In this document: one piece after another, positions 51,457 to 63,472 of the stretch
Position numbering within the stretch: the stretch's first letter is position 1
How the letters are laid out: every line of letters starts with the position of its first letter
Assembly (NCBI RefSeq): GCF_041146395.1
Contig: NC_091006.1
Location: 6,702,001-6,766,000, forward strand
Length of the DNA: 64,000 bases
Reading direction: 5' to 3'
DNA from: Eulemur rufifrons
Lineage: Eukaryota > Chordata > Mammalia > Primates > Lemuridae
Position numbers and translations under genes: made by a program
Notes under the pieces: generated by a model
Database searches by the model: none
Seen by the model: the letters and a program-made list of their open reading frames with translations, nothing else
What the model was told of the DNA's origin: nothing

Positions 51457-51472
51457 TTCAGTTTCTCTTTCC
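51457..51472 (-). promoter_or_regulatory. ISRE of the IFNL1-type gene
   Basis: Plus strand TTCAGTTTCTCTTTCC; the complement GGAAAGAGAAACTGAA is a strong IRF/ISRE match, about 195 bases before the ATG. Confidence 0.75.
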
Positions 51473-51555
51473 CTCTTGGTGCCGCTCCAGGCTGACTCGG
51501 CCCCACCTACGCCTGTTTGATCACCTGGGTCAGACACGACGCGTGCCTTTCAAGC

Positions 51556-51565
51556 GGAGATTCCC
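51556..51565 (+). promoter_or_regulatory. NF-kappaB-like site of the IFNL1-type gene
   Basis: GGAGATTCCC closely resembles the kappaB consensus. It lies about 57 bases 5' of the TATA-like box. Confidence 0.6.
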
Positions 51566-51621
51566 ATTTCCGATTGCCTTTTTTGCTTTACGTACATCAC
51601 CCAGGAATGTGCATTAGAGGG

Positions 51622-51628
51622 TTAAATA
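51622..51628 (+). promoter_or_regulatory. TATA-like box of the IFNL1-type gene
   Basis: TTAAATA, 40 bases 5' of the ATG. It aligns with CTAAAAG at 27067-27073 of the IFNL2/3-type gene. The start codon would lie about 10-20 bases from the transcript start. Confidence 0.6.
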
Positions 51629-51667
51629 GCAGAGCCATGTAGCTCGGGAGGCAGTTGCGATTTGGCG

Positions 51668-53402
51668 ATGGCTGCAGCGGGGATCCTGGTGCTCGTGACT
51701 GTGGTGCTGGGCTTGGCCAGAGCTGGCCCTGTCCCCACTTCGAAGCCCATCACAACTTGGAGGGGCTGCCACATTGGCAGTTTCAAATCTCTGTCACCAC
51801 GGGAGCTGGAAACCTTCAAGAAGGCCAAGGATGCCTTGGTGAGTTCCTGTTGCGGTGGGCTAACCTCTGTCCTTTTGCTGTGGGCTAGCTCTGGCCCTCT
51901 AGCTATGGCCAACCTCTGTCCTTTTGCTATGGGTTAAACCCATCCTGTGAGGCCAACCTTCACCTTGGCTGCCATGGGCTAGCTTCCGGCCCTCCTGCTC
52001 GGGGCTAACCTGTGCCCTTGCCCTCTAGGAAGAGTCACTCTTGCTGAAAAACTGGCGCTGTGGCTCCCGTCTCTTCCCCAGGCCCTGGGACCTGAGGCAG
52101 CTGCAGGTGAGTTGCACGTCAGGCCACTTGCTCCTTCCCTTGTCCCCCTCCGCTGTCTCCATCAGTGGCCCCTTCGCCTTCTCCGTCCCCGGTCCTTCCC
52201 TCTCTCTGCTCTCTCCTCACCTGTCCTGTGCCCCTGTCACCCCTCAGCTGCTCCCTTGACACTGTCCTTCCTCTGGGTCTCCTTTGTAATCTCCTGTCTG
52301 TCCCACTTCGCCATCTCACTCACCTGTCCCCTACCTAGCTCCTTCTGGGCTCTCTCCTCCTTTCTCTCCCACATGTGCCCAGTCTGTCCCCCACCTGTGC
52401 CCCTCGTCCTGCTTTTCCCTGTCTCTCCCAACTCTGGTGCCCTCCCCTCCCCGACCTCCTCCCCCGTGATGACTCTCACCTGCCTCACTCAGCGTCTTGC
52501 ACTCATCTCCCACGTGCTCCTCCACCCACCCTTCTTACGGGTGCATCCAGCTGCCCTCTGTCCCCTGCCTCCCTAATGGTCCTCTCCTCACCTGTCCCCA
52601 ATCCCTGTGCCACCAAATTTCTATGATCTCCATAAGTCCCCTTCACCTTTCCCCATGTCCCTTGTCCCCTCACCTGTCTTCTCCCTTATCTTTCTGCCTC
52701 ACCTGTATCCTCTTCATCTCCATCCTTCCTCCTGTCTCCCCGTCACTGGACCCATTACCTGTCCCCACCACATGTCCCATATCACCAGCCGTCCACCCCG
52801 TACTCCCTCCCTGTCCCCACTTACCTGGGCCTTCTCACCTACCTTTCCTCACCTGCCACTTCACCTGTTCTTTCCCCCGTCTCAGGTGTGGGAGCGCCCC
52901 GTGGCCCTGGAGGCTGAGCTGGCCCTGACGCTGAAGGTTCTGGGGGCCGTGGCTGACCCAGCCCTGGGGGACGTCCTGGACCAGCCCCTTAGCACCCTGC
53001 GCCACATCCAGTCCCAGCTCCAGGCCTGTGTGAGTGCTCGGGCCCCGGGGTCCCCATGTCTGTGGGCTGTGACCCCCGCACTCCCCCTGCGGCCAGGCCC
53101 TGCCTCACACCTGCCCCCTCTGCCCACAGGGTCCGGCTCCACCCCCGGCAGGCCCCAGGCCCCGGGGCCGCCTCCAGCACTGGCTGGACCGGCTCCAGCA
53201 GGCCCCGAGGAAGGTGAGTGACCAGGAGGGGGACTGTTTTCTAGGGAGCACCTGGGAGCCCAGACACTGGGCAGCCACCAACCCAGCCCTTCCTCCCCCA
53301 CAGGAGTCCCCGGACTGCCTGGAGGCCTCTGTCACATTCAACCTCTTCCGCCTCCTCAGCCGGGACCTGAAATGTGTTGCCAGCGGACACCTTTGTGCCT
53401 GA
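51668..53402 (+). CDS. IFNL1: Type III interferon, IFNL1-type, intact
   Basis: Secreted helical cytokine acting through IFNLR1/IL10RB. Five coding exons with GT/AG borders: 51668-51838, 52029-52106, 52886-53029, 53130-53213, 53304-53402, giving 191 residues. The start is the ATG of MAAAGILVLVTVVLGL; an in-frame TTG six bases upstream is not used. Signal peptide about residues 1-19, mature end GPVPTSK as in human IFNL1. Conserved blocks are GCHIGSFKSLS, LTLKVLGAVADPALG, DVLDQPL and CLEASVTFNLFRLL. The human NWS sequon is KNWRC here, so that N-glycosylation site is gone. The C-terminus (DLKCVASGHLCA) is identical to the IFNL2/3-type gene and lacks the extra tail of human IFNL1. Intron 4 and exons 4-5 match that gene at about 98 percent, which suggests gene conversion. 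Order next to LRFN1 supports IFNL1. Confidence 0.95.
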
Positions 53403-53580
53403 GAACCTGGACCCCGCCCCCAGCCCGTCTGGGACCCCAGACCTTATTTACCGACTAAGCCCCACCCCGCCTTAAGTTATTTCCTCTCTCTCATTATTTA
53501 TGGACTTGGACCCAGGACTGAGTTTATTTTTCTACTTTTATACAATATGCACAAATAAAAGGAATCGGAACCTTCTGTGA
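53403..53580 (+). promoter_or_regulatory. IFNL1 3' UTR with AU-rich text and polyadenylation signal
   Basis: TTATTTA motifs at about 53443 and 53495, with AATAAA at 53554-53559. The similarity to the IFNL2/3-type gene stops at the stop codon. Confidence 0.8.
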
Positions 53581-54911
53581 TAAGTGAATCCTTAAGAGTG
53601 CGTATGATTGTGGGTCTGTGACCGAGTGTGGATGCCTGTGTGGTGTTTGTTTGGGTGTGCCTGACTCTGTGACGGTGCGTATTTGTACCCACGTGTCTGC
53701 CAGAGCCTGAGTCTGACTGAAGATGCACAACTGTGCACATTCATACCCACACGCGGGCAAGCATGTATGCTTACTTGTGCACATGTTTATATGGCTCTCT
53801 GTCGCTCCCTGTCTGTGTAAACTGCATAGCTCTCTTTTCCATGTATATCTAAGACAGATGGGAGTCTATATCAGTTAAGATGCTTTATCCCGTAATAAGT
53901 AATCAGAAATCCCAACTCAAATAGGCCAAACAAAAATGAGTTTATAATCACACATAACAAAAAGTTGGCAGAGCAGTTCTAGGACTGATTAATTAATTCC
54001 TTTGATAATGTCATTGGGGAACCAGGTCGTTTCTATTTCTGTTGTCTGATTCTTACGCTGGCTACCTCATGGTCCCAAGATAGCAGCCACAGCTCCAGCT
54101 GTCACACACTAACAACAACCTCCAAGTCATAACAAACCACCCCAAACTTAGGGGAGTAAAATGACAACCATCTCACTATGCTCACAGATTCTGCGGGTCA
54201 CAATTTGGACAAGGTGAGTGTGGATAGCTTGCCTCTGCTCCACGATACCTGGGGTCTTGATTCTTCTTCCACTCTTCTTAGAAGGAAGGAAAACCTTTCA
54301 CAGAAACTCCCCATTAGACGTGCATGCTTGTCTCATTGGCTAGAATTTAGTCATGCACCCAAACCTAAACCAAACACTGACAAGGAAGACAGAACTACAA
54401 AGATAGTCTTAGACTAATCAAGATTCACCCCAGAGGACCCCTTTCCCTGAAAACATGCCCCGAGGAGGGTGGACACCTGAACAAACTTAGAGCTCCAGCA
54501 AAGAGAAGGTGAGAGATGGACGTAGGTAGCCGCCTAAAATGGCACATGGAGTTTCCAAAGTTGTGGATCTCTTGGAGGACTGATGTCCAATGGGTTTCCA
54601 ATGGTAGCACCGTTTCTGCTGTTAAAATGTTGAAATACTTTCATACCAGTTGGTAAATAGCTATTTCCCCAAGATCCTCCGGAACAACTAACTCCTACCC
54701 CCCATGTTGTCCCAGCCTTTCCCCTGGGTCTCCCAGATCTCCCTCCAATTCAGAAGCAAAAGAGTTAATATTGGGTAGAGTGGGAGGTGGGAGAGTTTCC
54801 AGGATCTGCTCCAACAGTGTGGCCAGCATGCCTTCTGATTTGTCAATGACAATTGTGAAATAGTTTGCAAATCATCTCCAGCTCATACATGGTTTTTAAA
54901 AAGTGGCCACA
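53581..54911. other. Intergenic, no gene
   Basis: TG-rich text at 53600-53790, then single-copy DNA. No gene seen, and no repeat identified with confidence. Confidence 0.45.
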
Positions 54912-55568
<657 letters not shown>

Positions 55569-55571
55569 AAA

Positions 55572-56028
55572 GTGGCCGCAAATTCTTTGACATTCCTCCC
55601 ATCAAAGGGTGAAGTCAATGTCCCTCTCTCATTGAATGTGGACTTGTGATTTCTTCAACCAGTAGAATGCAGTGGAAGTAAAGCTGGGAGACTTCAAACA
55701 CCAAGTTCACCCAGCTGTCTTGGAACGCTCTCCCTGTTGGAACACAACCACCATGCTGTGACAAGCCCAGCACACGGCAAGGCCACATATACATGCTCCA
55801 GCTGATAATGCCAGCCCAGTTTCTGAGTCACCCCAGCTCAGGAACCAGATGTGCAAGTGAAGAAACATCCAGAGGATTCCAGCTCCCAGCTGCAGCCGAG
55901 ACAAGCCATATAGCCACCGGGCCCTGATCAAGTTCCTGACCCACAGAATCTGTGAGCCTAACAGAATGATTTCTGTTTTATGTCACTAAGTTTGGTTTGC
56001 TATGAGGCAATAGACAATTGGAACAGTG
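55572..56028 (+). mobile_element. MLT1-type LTR, old
   Basis: AATGTCCCTCTCTCATTGAATG and CAGTAGAATGCAGTGGAAG in the body, TATGTCACTAAGTTTGGTTTG and GCAATAGACAATTGGAACAG at the end. Confidence 0.75.
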
Positions 56029-57205
56029 GGACAGCCGCCAGCTCCTCATAATACATTGTGAGGTATGTCACAAGAAATTTATTACCAAGAGTAACCCGCC
56101 AAAGTTTCTGAATGATTGGTTTTTTTGTCACCCTGCAGGGGTTTCAGAAGTATTCCCATAACCCTATAACTCTCACTGAGTTTGCATTCTTGAGTGTTTT
56201 CATGATTAGGAGACAAAGAGCTGGAGTACTGCCATACAAGAAAAATCACACATGACCCCGTAGCCACTCCCAACACATTATAAGATCTGTGACTGGCACA
56301 ACCCATGGGTGGGAGGCAGCAAGGTGCCCAGCCTAGGATATGAATTTCTCTCCCCTTTGCCTGACACCTGCTTTCCCAGACTCCCTCACACCTTGGAGTG
56401 GCCGTGCAACTAAGGGCTTCTTAAATAAGTTAATTTATGTAAAGAATTGAAAACAGAGCTTGGCACTGGGTAAGCCCCATGTATGTGTTTGTTGCTGTTA
56501 CTGTTGTTATTTAAACATTTCTTTTTTTATTCCCTGATACAAAGAAAACCCTTTTCCACTTGTTCCCTTCCTTTCTACATAGTTCACTGGTATGAGGATA
56601 TGAGATCTGGAGCTGTGGCAGCCATTTTGTGACCACAAGGCAACAAGCTTAGGAGAAGTTATTATTTGGAGAAAGGGAGAACAAAAGAGTAGAAAACTGG
56701 GTCCTTGCTGATATCAACAAGCCATTTCACCAGACCCCAGAACCCCCTAACTCCAGACTTTTTGTTAGATGATACAACCAGGTGTCTTTAATGTTCAAGT
56801 CATGTTAATTTGATTCTCTGTTTCTTGCAGCCAAAGGTATCCCCACAAATCCATCCCTGTATGGCCAGCACTGAACCTAGATAAAGTGGTCAATTGATAT
56901 TTAATAATAAAAATTTTAATCATACAGGGCATATCTGAACTCATGCATATGAGCCTCTCCAGTTATGGTATTGCAATGGAAGGAAATAAGTTTGCAAATC
57001 CCTGCTTGAAGATGCCAAGGCCTTAGAAAAGAAATTTTGAACTGTGTGTTTTGGTCTTGCCTGACTTGCATTTATTTCTCCTGGTAACAGTTCCCCTGTT
57101 TTCCTGTTGGAAAGACCCCCTTTCCCACTGCCTCATTTGATTGGACACATGACTCAGATTTGATCAATTACAGCACTCCATCCCCAGAGCACAGCAACAA
57201 GCCTT
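56029..57205. other. Intergenic, no gene
   Basis: Single-copy, AT-rich in parts. A MIR-like tail is possible at 56440-56520. No gene. Confidence 0.45.
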
Positions 57206-57440
57206 TCCTTGTCCTCTCTCATGACAGCCTTTGCTTAAGCTGTTTCTTCTTGGGACATTTGCCACCACTGTCCCACCACCACATCTCCACCTGGCTAATT
57301 TCCGCTCATCACCCATGTCTCAGCTAATATCACCTCCTCCTCCAAAAATCCTTCTGCATCATGCTCCGGGGTTTCTATTGCTTTTATATGCTCAAGAAGC
57401 TTTCTTATCCTACTTTTTCTGATGATTATTTAGGGTTTAA
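57206..57440 (+). repeat. L2 fragment
   Basis: CACCCATGTCTCAGCTAATATC and the following cytosine-rich text fit the L2 3' region. A continuation lies at about 58180-58400, ending GGCCAGGCACAGAGCAGATG. Confidence 0.6.
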
Positions 57441-57495
57441 CCATATGGAATTGCCACTATCCTACAATTTCTACACAATGGCAAGTTCATTTCAT

Positions 57496-57694
57496 TAAAG
57501 TTCTCAATTTTGAAAGACAAGCATGACATTGGCATTGATAGATACCTCTCTATTAAACAAAGGGTGGGGTTACAGGAGAAGAAAGGTGGGTAGGGTGTCA
57601 TCCAAAGGCCTGGACCAGGAACCATCTGGGCCCCAAATATGTTGATGAATGAATACCAAGTTCTGAGGTGGCAGCTCCTGATTTTCTTTTTTTT
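57496..57694 (+). repeat. 199-bp direct repeat, copy 1
   Basis: Matches 58435-58633 with two visible differences; the offset is 939 bases. Holds no coding signal. Confidence 0.95.
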
Positions 57695-58434
57695 CAACTT
57701 AATAGTTGGCAATGCCCTTTTCCCAAGACACACGAGCTGGACATATGATACCCCTGCCCCCAGCCAATCAAAGCTTCCCATTCTCTTGAATGCCACAATC
57801 AGTGCAGGGGTGGTCATGTGACCTCAGTCAGGCCAATCAGAGCCCTTCCCTGGGATTTTTCTCTTAGGACTAGAGATTCTGCCATTTTACCTCTGGGCTC
57901 TGGAAGGATGGAGTCTGTGTCTGTAAATAAATGACCACTTTCCCCACCACATGCAGTTGAAAGGGATGAATCTGAGCTGAGACAAGCAGAGGGGAGAGAC
58001 ACGCAGGGAGAGTGTCTTGGTGGGCGTGAGTCTGGGTTCCTGTCCCTGAGGCCCTGTTCCTTGTAGCTTTACCCTTAATTCTGTTTCTTTCCCAGCTGCA
58101 TGAGCAAACAAATGCTCCCTTTTAATGTCTAATAGAGTTGAGCTGAGTTTCTGTCAGTTGCCACCAAAAGACACTGACTAAAACACTTCCGTGTTCCTCC
58201 AGGCTGGGTCAGGCAGCTCCTCTGGGCTCCTATGGTCCCTGTGCTTCCCCCATCACAGCCCTATTGCCACAGCCGTCTGTCTGTCCAAGTTCCAGGAGGG
58301 CAGGGGCTGGGTCTGTCTTGATCGCCAGCATGTCTCCAGCACCCAGCACAGGGCCAGGCACAGAGCAGATGCTCAAACATTCCCTTTGGATGATACCATG
58401 CTCTCCCTCACCTAGCATATCTCTTCCTTGGGTC
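57695..58434. other. Segment between the direct repeats; old LTR-like text and L2
   Basis: 57830-58180 ends ACACTGACTAAAACA, which resembles an LTR end. 58180-58400 is L2. No gene. Confidence 0.45.
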
Positions 58435-58633
58435 TAAAGTTCTCAATTTTGAAAGACAAGCATGACATTGGCATTGATAGATACCTCTCTATTAAACAAA
58501 GGGTGGGGTTACAGGAGAAGAAAGGTGGGTAGGGTGTCATCCAAAGGCCTGGACCAGGAACCATCTGGGCCCCAAATATGTTGATGAATGAATACCAAGT
58601 TCTGAGATGGCAGTTCCTGATTTTCTTTTTTTT
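58435..58633 (+). repeat. 199-bp direct repeat, copy 2
   Basis: Second copy of 57496-57694. Its T-rich end is extended by the antisense Alu that follows. Confidence 0.95.
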
Positions 58634-58944
58634 ATTTTTTATTTTATTTTTTTATTTTTTTTTGAGATAGGGTATCACTCTGTTGCTCTGCCTAGAGTGG
58701 AGTGGTATAATTATAGCTCACTGCAGCCTCGAACTCCTGGGCTCAAATGATCCTCCTGCCTTAGCCTCCCAAGTAGCTAGGACTACAGGCACACACCACC
58801 ACACCTGGCTAATTTTTCTATTTTTTGTAAGGACAGGGTCTCGCTCTTGCTAAGGCTGGTCTTGAACTCCTGGCCTCAAGCAATCCTCCTGCCTCAGCCT
58901 CCCAAAGTGCTAGGATTACAGGTGTGAGCCATTGCACCCAGCCC
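58634..58944 (-). mobile_element. Alu, antisense
   Basis: Poly-T start, GAGATAGGGTATCACTCTG, and the end GAGCCATTGCACCCAGCC. CCTGATTTT is present on both sides as a likely target duplicate. Confidence 0.9.
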
Positions 58945-58959
58945 CTGATTTTGTTTTGA

Positions 58960-59535
58960 AGGCAGGCATACCCCATCCTGAGGCTGGGGTCTCCATGAAA
59001 ATCAGATTACAGACCACCCCTGCTGAAAACTCTCCACTGGCTCCTCACAGCTCTGAAGAATAAAATGGTAACTCTTGACTCCAGTTCACAAGGTTCTGCA
59101 GAAACTGCTTCCTACTCGCTTCTCTCACCTCCTCTCCTCTCACTTGCCTCTTCACCCCAGGTCAGACACACTACCCCCAACACATCAACACACTCTCACC
59201 TCAGGGCCTTTGCACATGCTATTCCCTTTGCCTGGAATATTTTTCCCTGCTCTTCCCACAGTGGATGTCCTCAGCTCCAGCATCACCCTCCTTGACTTCC
59301 CAAACTAAAGTAGGCCTCTTAGTCATTCCCTGTGCCACCATCCTGTTTTCATTCTCTGCAAAACACTTTGCCATCAGACATACATTATTTACTTGCTTAT
59401 TTATTTACTTCCTTCCCCTCTAGAATACAAGCTCCATGGAGCAGGGCTTTCTTGTTTTATTCTGCCTATTTGGTTCACTGCTATAGCCCCCACACAGGGC
59501 AAAGCACATAATACATGCTCAATAAAGCTTTATCG
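58960..59535 (+). repeat. L2 3' region
   Basis: TCAGGGCCTTTGCACATGCT, ATTCCCTTTGCCTGGAATAT and GCTCCATGGAGCAGGGCTTT, ending in CATGCTCAATAAAG. Confidence 0.85.
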
Positions 59536-59544
59536 TGTGAATCA

Positions 59545-59885
59545 GAGCCCGTATATTCTGATGGTTAGGGGTGCAGGGTTTGGAGGCAGTCAGCTTTCCA
59601 ATCATGGCTCTTCTGTTTACTGGCTGTGTGGTCTTGGGCAAGCTGCTTAACCTCTCTGAGCTTTAGTTTCCTCACCTAGAAAATTGGGTGCACACACTGC
59701 TCATGTCTGTTGCAGACTTTAAATGCAATCACGCTTATTATTGGAGTAACTCCACGTCGTGAGTGTTATGTGCTGTGCTCTGGGTTAAATGCTGTTTATT
59801 CAAGCATCAGGGAGGGTTTGTGAGCATAGTGTCTGGCTGTGGGAAGCCCTCAGTATCTAGGAGCTGTCATGACTGACATAGGTAA
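59545..59885 (+). repeat. MIR fragments
   Basis: TTGGGCAAGCTGCTTAACCTCTC near 59635 is the MIR core; a further decayed MIR-like piece follows to about 59880. Confidence 0.75.
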
Positions 59886-60974
59886 GTGTGGCTGGGCTGG
59901 AGGGTGAGGGAGCCTCTTGGCCTGTGATTCTCTGGTGCCTCTGTCCTTGCTGCCTCCCACCCTGTCTGCCCAGATCCATACCCCGCCCTCCTGCTTCGGT
60001 TCTATTTCTGTCTTTCTCTCCTCCTCCCCTGGCCTCAGGGGGCCCCTGGCTGGCAAGAAGCCTTCTTCCTTCTTCCCCAGGATCAGGAAGGCGTTTTCAC
60101 TGCAGGGCCCCTGCCAGGGCTGGGATGCCTGTCCCTCTCTCCCCACCAACCAGCCTTCCTTCCCCTGCCACAGCCCTCAGCCTCACCTGAGAAGCCCCCC
60201 TCCCCACAGCATCCTTCAAACCCCCAACAGACCTCTTCTCCACCGAGGGTCCCTCAGATTCCAGACAGAGCGACCAAAGATCTCTCCCCTGTGCCTTCCC
60301 TCCCCAGGCTGGCTTTAGATAATCAAGTTCAGCTAAGGTCAGCGGGGCCATACTCCACCCTCCAGACACAGCCCAGAGGCCACACAGCGTGGTGAGGTCA
60401 ACCTGCCAGTTCTACTATTTATTCATGCGAGGGTCTGGGTGCAACTTGAGCAAGTGACTTCATCTCTCTCTGGTTCCGATTCCTGTCTGTAAAATGGGGC
60501 CAAGGCTATCTACCTCACACAGCTGTCAGGTCTCAGAGAGCGTAGTAAACATTCAATAAGAGCGCTGAAGTAGTTCAGGGAACATCACCCTAAAATATGG
60601 CACCCTGGTATGCCACAATTGAAATGAAAGGCCTTGGAGATCAGCAAATGCTGGAAGAAGCTTTACTCTGATATTTTCTTATCTGCCTATAAGGCCCACC
60701 AAACGCAATTGCCTCCCACCCCCTCCCTGAAGTTCATTATCTGCAGCAGGAAAAAAGACCGAGGAATACAACCACATCCAGATGGACTTTGTCACAAGAT
60801 GTTGTTTGTCTCTCAGGCTCAAATTCCAAAACGAACCATTTACAAGCTAATTTCTATCTCCCAGGTCCATTCATCTTCCCTAAAATAATTTGCTACCCCT
60901 CAAAATTACCTACATCCCCTCATCTCTCTCCCTCTCCCCTGAGAAGAAGGGTATATAAGTATCTAAACCTCACT
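59886..60974. other. Intergenic with one MIR, no gene
   Basis: C-rich single-copy sequence to 60390, a MIR at about 60400-60570 (CAAGTGACTTCATCTCTCTC), then AT-richer DNA. The 90-133-codon open frames on opposite strands at 59850-60370 reflect composition. Confidence 0.5.
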
Positions 60975-61290
<316 letters not shown>

Positions 61291-61399
61291 CCTCACTGGG
61301 TTATTGGCTAATCACTTTGCCTTGATTTGTCTATTGTCAGTGCATTTCAGCAAACCTTCAGAAGGCAGAGGGGAAGCTTTCCCTTGGCCCCTGCTGCCT

Positions 61400-61565
61400 G
61401 CCTTTTTAAATCGGTTTTGCCACTTTGGGCAAGTTACTTAACTTTTCTGGGCCTCAGTTTCCTCACCTGTAAAACGGAATGTCCTAGGGTTGTTGTGAGG
61501 GTTAAATGACTTACGTGCTTGGCACATAGGAAGCATTCACTAAGTGTTAGCTATTATGATCATTT
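61400..61565 (+). repeat. MIR
   Basis: GGGCAAGTTACTTAACTTTT, then CTCAGTTTCCTCACCTGTAA, then GTGCTTGGCACATAGGAAG. Confidence 0.88.
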
Positions 61566-61739
61566 TATTTCTGTTATTATTCCCCACCTCTAAGTCTCTC
61601 AGAGGGGTAGGCAGCTCTCTGCCAGTCTCCCTGGCCCCGGTTAGTCATCGTCCTTCGGTCTCACTTAGAGTCCTTACGCTGCAATCTCGGTCACCCTCCC
61701 CGCAAGGCGCACACACACGGACACACAGGTCAGAAGGGC

Positions 61740-62565
61740 CTCAGACACAGAAAAAGTTTAATTCTGCTGCGGCGGAGGGTCCCAGCTCCGGTAAGGAGGG
61801 GGATTTGGTTTTGGATTTTGTTCATGTGGGGATTTATTTGGGGTACGAGGAAGGAATAGAGGAGAGTCTGGTCCTTCCAGTGGGACCTGCCCGGGAGAAT
61901 GGGTAGTGGGGAGAAGAAATAGGGAGAAACAGGGAGACTGGACAAAATAAGGGACGCAAGAGGGACAAGAGACGAGACAGAGAAAGGAGAGACAATTAAG
62001 GAAGAACAGAGACGCGAGACAGACGACAGAGGGCAGAACAGAGACAAACGAGGAGGACAGAGAAAGGGGGACCCCAAGCCAGACCCGACGGGACCAGGGA
62101 TGTTAGTGGGGTGGGGGCTTTGGAGGCCGCCGCGGGACAGAATAGGATCTAGTCCAGCCAGATACAAGAAATAGGCCCCTCGCCCCTGCCCCGGGTGCCG
62201 GGCTGAGGGAGGGGGCTCGTGTCTCAGTGCTGCAGTATCGGGGGGCCCTGCCCCTCCCCGCGCTTCGCTGTGTAAGGCACAGGCTCCAGCGAGGTCCGCG
62301 AGCGCGCGGGGGGAGGGGCAGGAGGGGAGCGAGGAGTCCGTGGGGGAGGGGAGGCCGGCGCCCGCCCCACCCCCCGGGCGCGGGGGCGTGGCCCAGCCGC
62401 AGCCTGCGGCAGCCCCGCCCCTGCCGGGACGGGTCGGGCGGGAGAGGCAGGCGTCTCCCCGGCAGTCAGAAGTCTCCGCGCTGCGCTCTCCCCCTTCCCG
62501 CCCCGGCGTCCGTGCGGCTGGGCGTCTGTCCGCGGCACCCAGGCGTCCCGGCGCCCGCCCGCCGC
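61740..62565 (-). promoter_or_regulatory. LRFN1: LRFN1 3' UTR and polyadenylation signal
   Basis: GC-rich sequence after the LRFN1 stop. On the minus strand an ATTAAA signal lies at 61757-61762, so the transcript probably ends near 61735-61745. A 596-codon open frame in another register runs through here; it is a composition effect. Confidence 0.75.
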
Positions 62566-63472
62566 TCACACGGTACTCTCCAGCATCCACTCGGTGCTGG
62601 TAAAGGCCAGGCGCGCCCTGGCGGAGCTCAGCCCCAGGTCTCCATCCTCCCCGGCCGCGCCCCCTCCAGCCCCGTCCAGGTGTGGCGTGGACCGGTGGCG
62701 CTTTGTCCGCCGGGCGCGGCGCGGGTAACTGTGGCTCTGGAAGAGAGCCCCGTAGTCCCCGTCGAAAGAATAACGCTGCTGCGGCCTCGGCCGGGCCGGG
62801 GCCCCCCCAGGAACCAAAGCTAGAGTGGGGGGCGCCGAAGCTGGCGGCCCTAGGGCCCCGGAACGGCTCCTTCGAGGGCCTAGCGCGGCCCGAGACTCCT
62901 CCCCAGAAGTTTCCTCGGATGGCAGCAGGCACAACGAGGTGGCCGAGCCGCCCAGAGAGCGTCCAAGGACCGCCTCCGGCTCCGCGGAAGCTGCCTCGGC
63001 CGCGGTGGCTTTCGCCTCGACGGCGACGGTGGAAGCAGCCGGAGACTCCACCTCGCGCAACGAGTCGTAGCGGTCTTGCGCCGGGAGGGTTGGGGCCTGC
63101 GCCGCGCCCGCGCCGTTGGTCTGTGAGCACACGTGGCTGACCCGCGGAGGGGACCTGGAGGTGCCCTTGGCGCGGCGGCCATCCCCGTCGCCGTACACCT
63201 TGTAGCGGATCATGAGCAGAACGATGAAGACGAGGACCGAGGCGACAATGACCCCTCCGATGGCGATGATCATGGTGCCGCCCAAGAAATGGGCCCGCAG
63301 CGGGCGGCAGGGCGCGGGATCCCCAGCCGTGGTGAACTGCACGCAGCCCACGACTCTCGTGGCCGGCAGTGCGGTGGCCCCGTCGTCGTAGACCGCCAGC
63401 ACGCACAGGTCGTAGGCGCGGCCCGCTGCCAGGTCGTTCACTAGGAAGGTCTGGCTGGTGGACGGGATCATC
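62566..63472 (-). CDS. LRFN1: LRFN1 (SALM2), last coding exon, partial gene
   Basis: Synaptic adhesion-like molecule, a postsynaptic membrane protein of excitatory synapses. The exon encodes 301 full codons and ends at TGA 62566-62568. The acceptor is CTGCAG just 3' of 63472, with one base belonging to a split codon. In order: the end of the fibronectin type III domain ([20 protein letters not shown], exon residues about 12-31), a short juxtamembrane stretch, one transmembrane helix ([18 protein letters not shown], residues about 66-89) with RYK after it, and a long cytoplasmic tail containing [20 protein letters not shown]. The C-terminus is ESTV, the class I PDZ ligand that binds PSD-95. 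The leucine-rich repeats and Ig domain lie in an upstream exon outside the window. Frame and splice site are intact, and the product is close to human. Confidence 0.97.
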
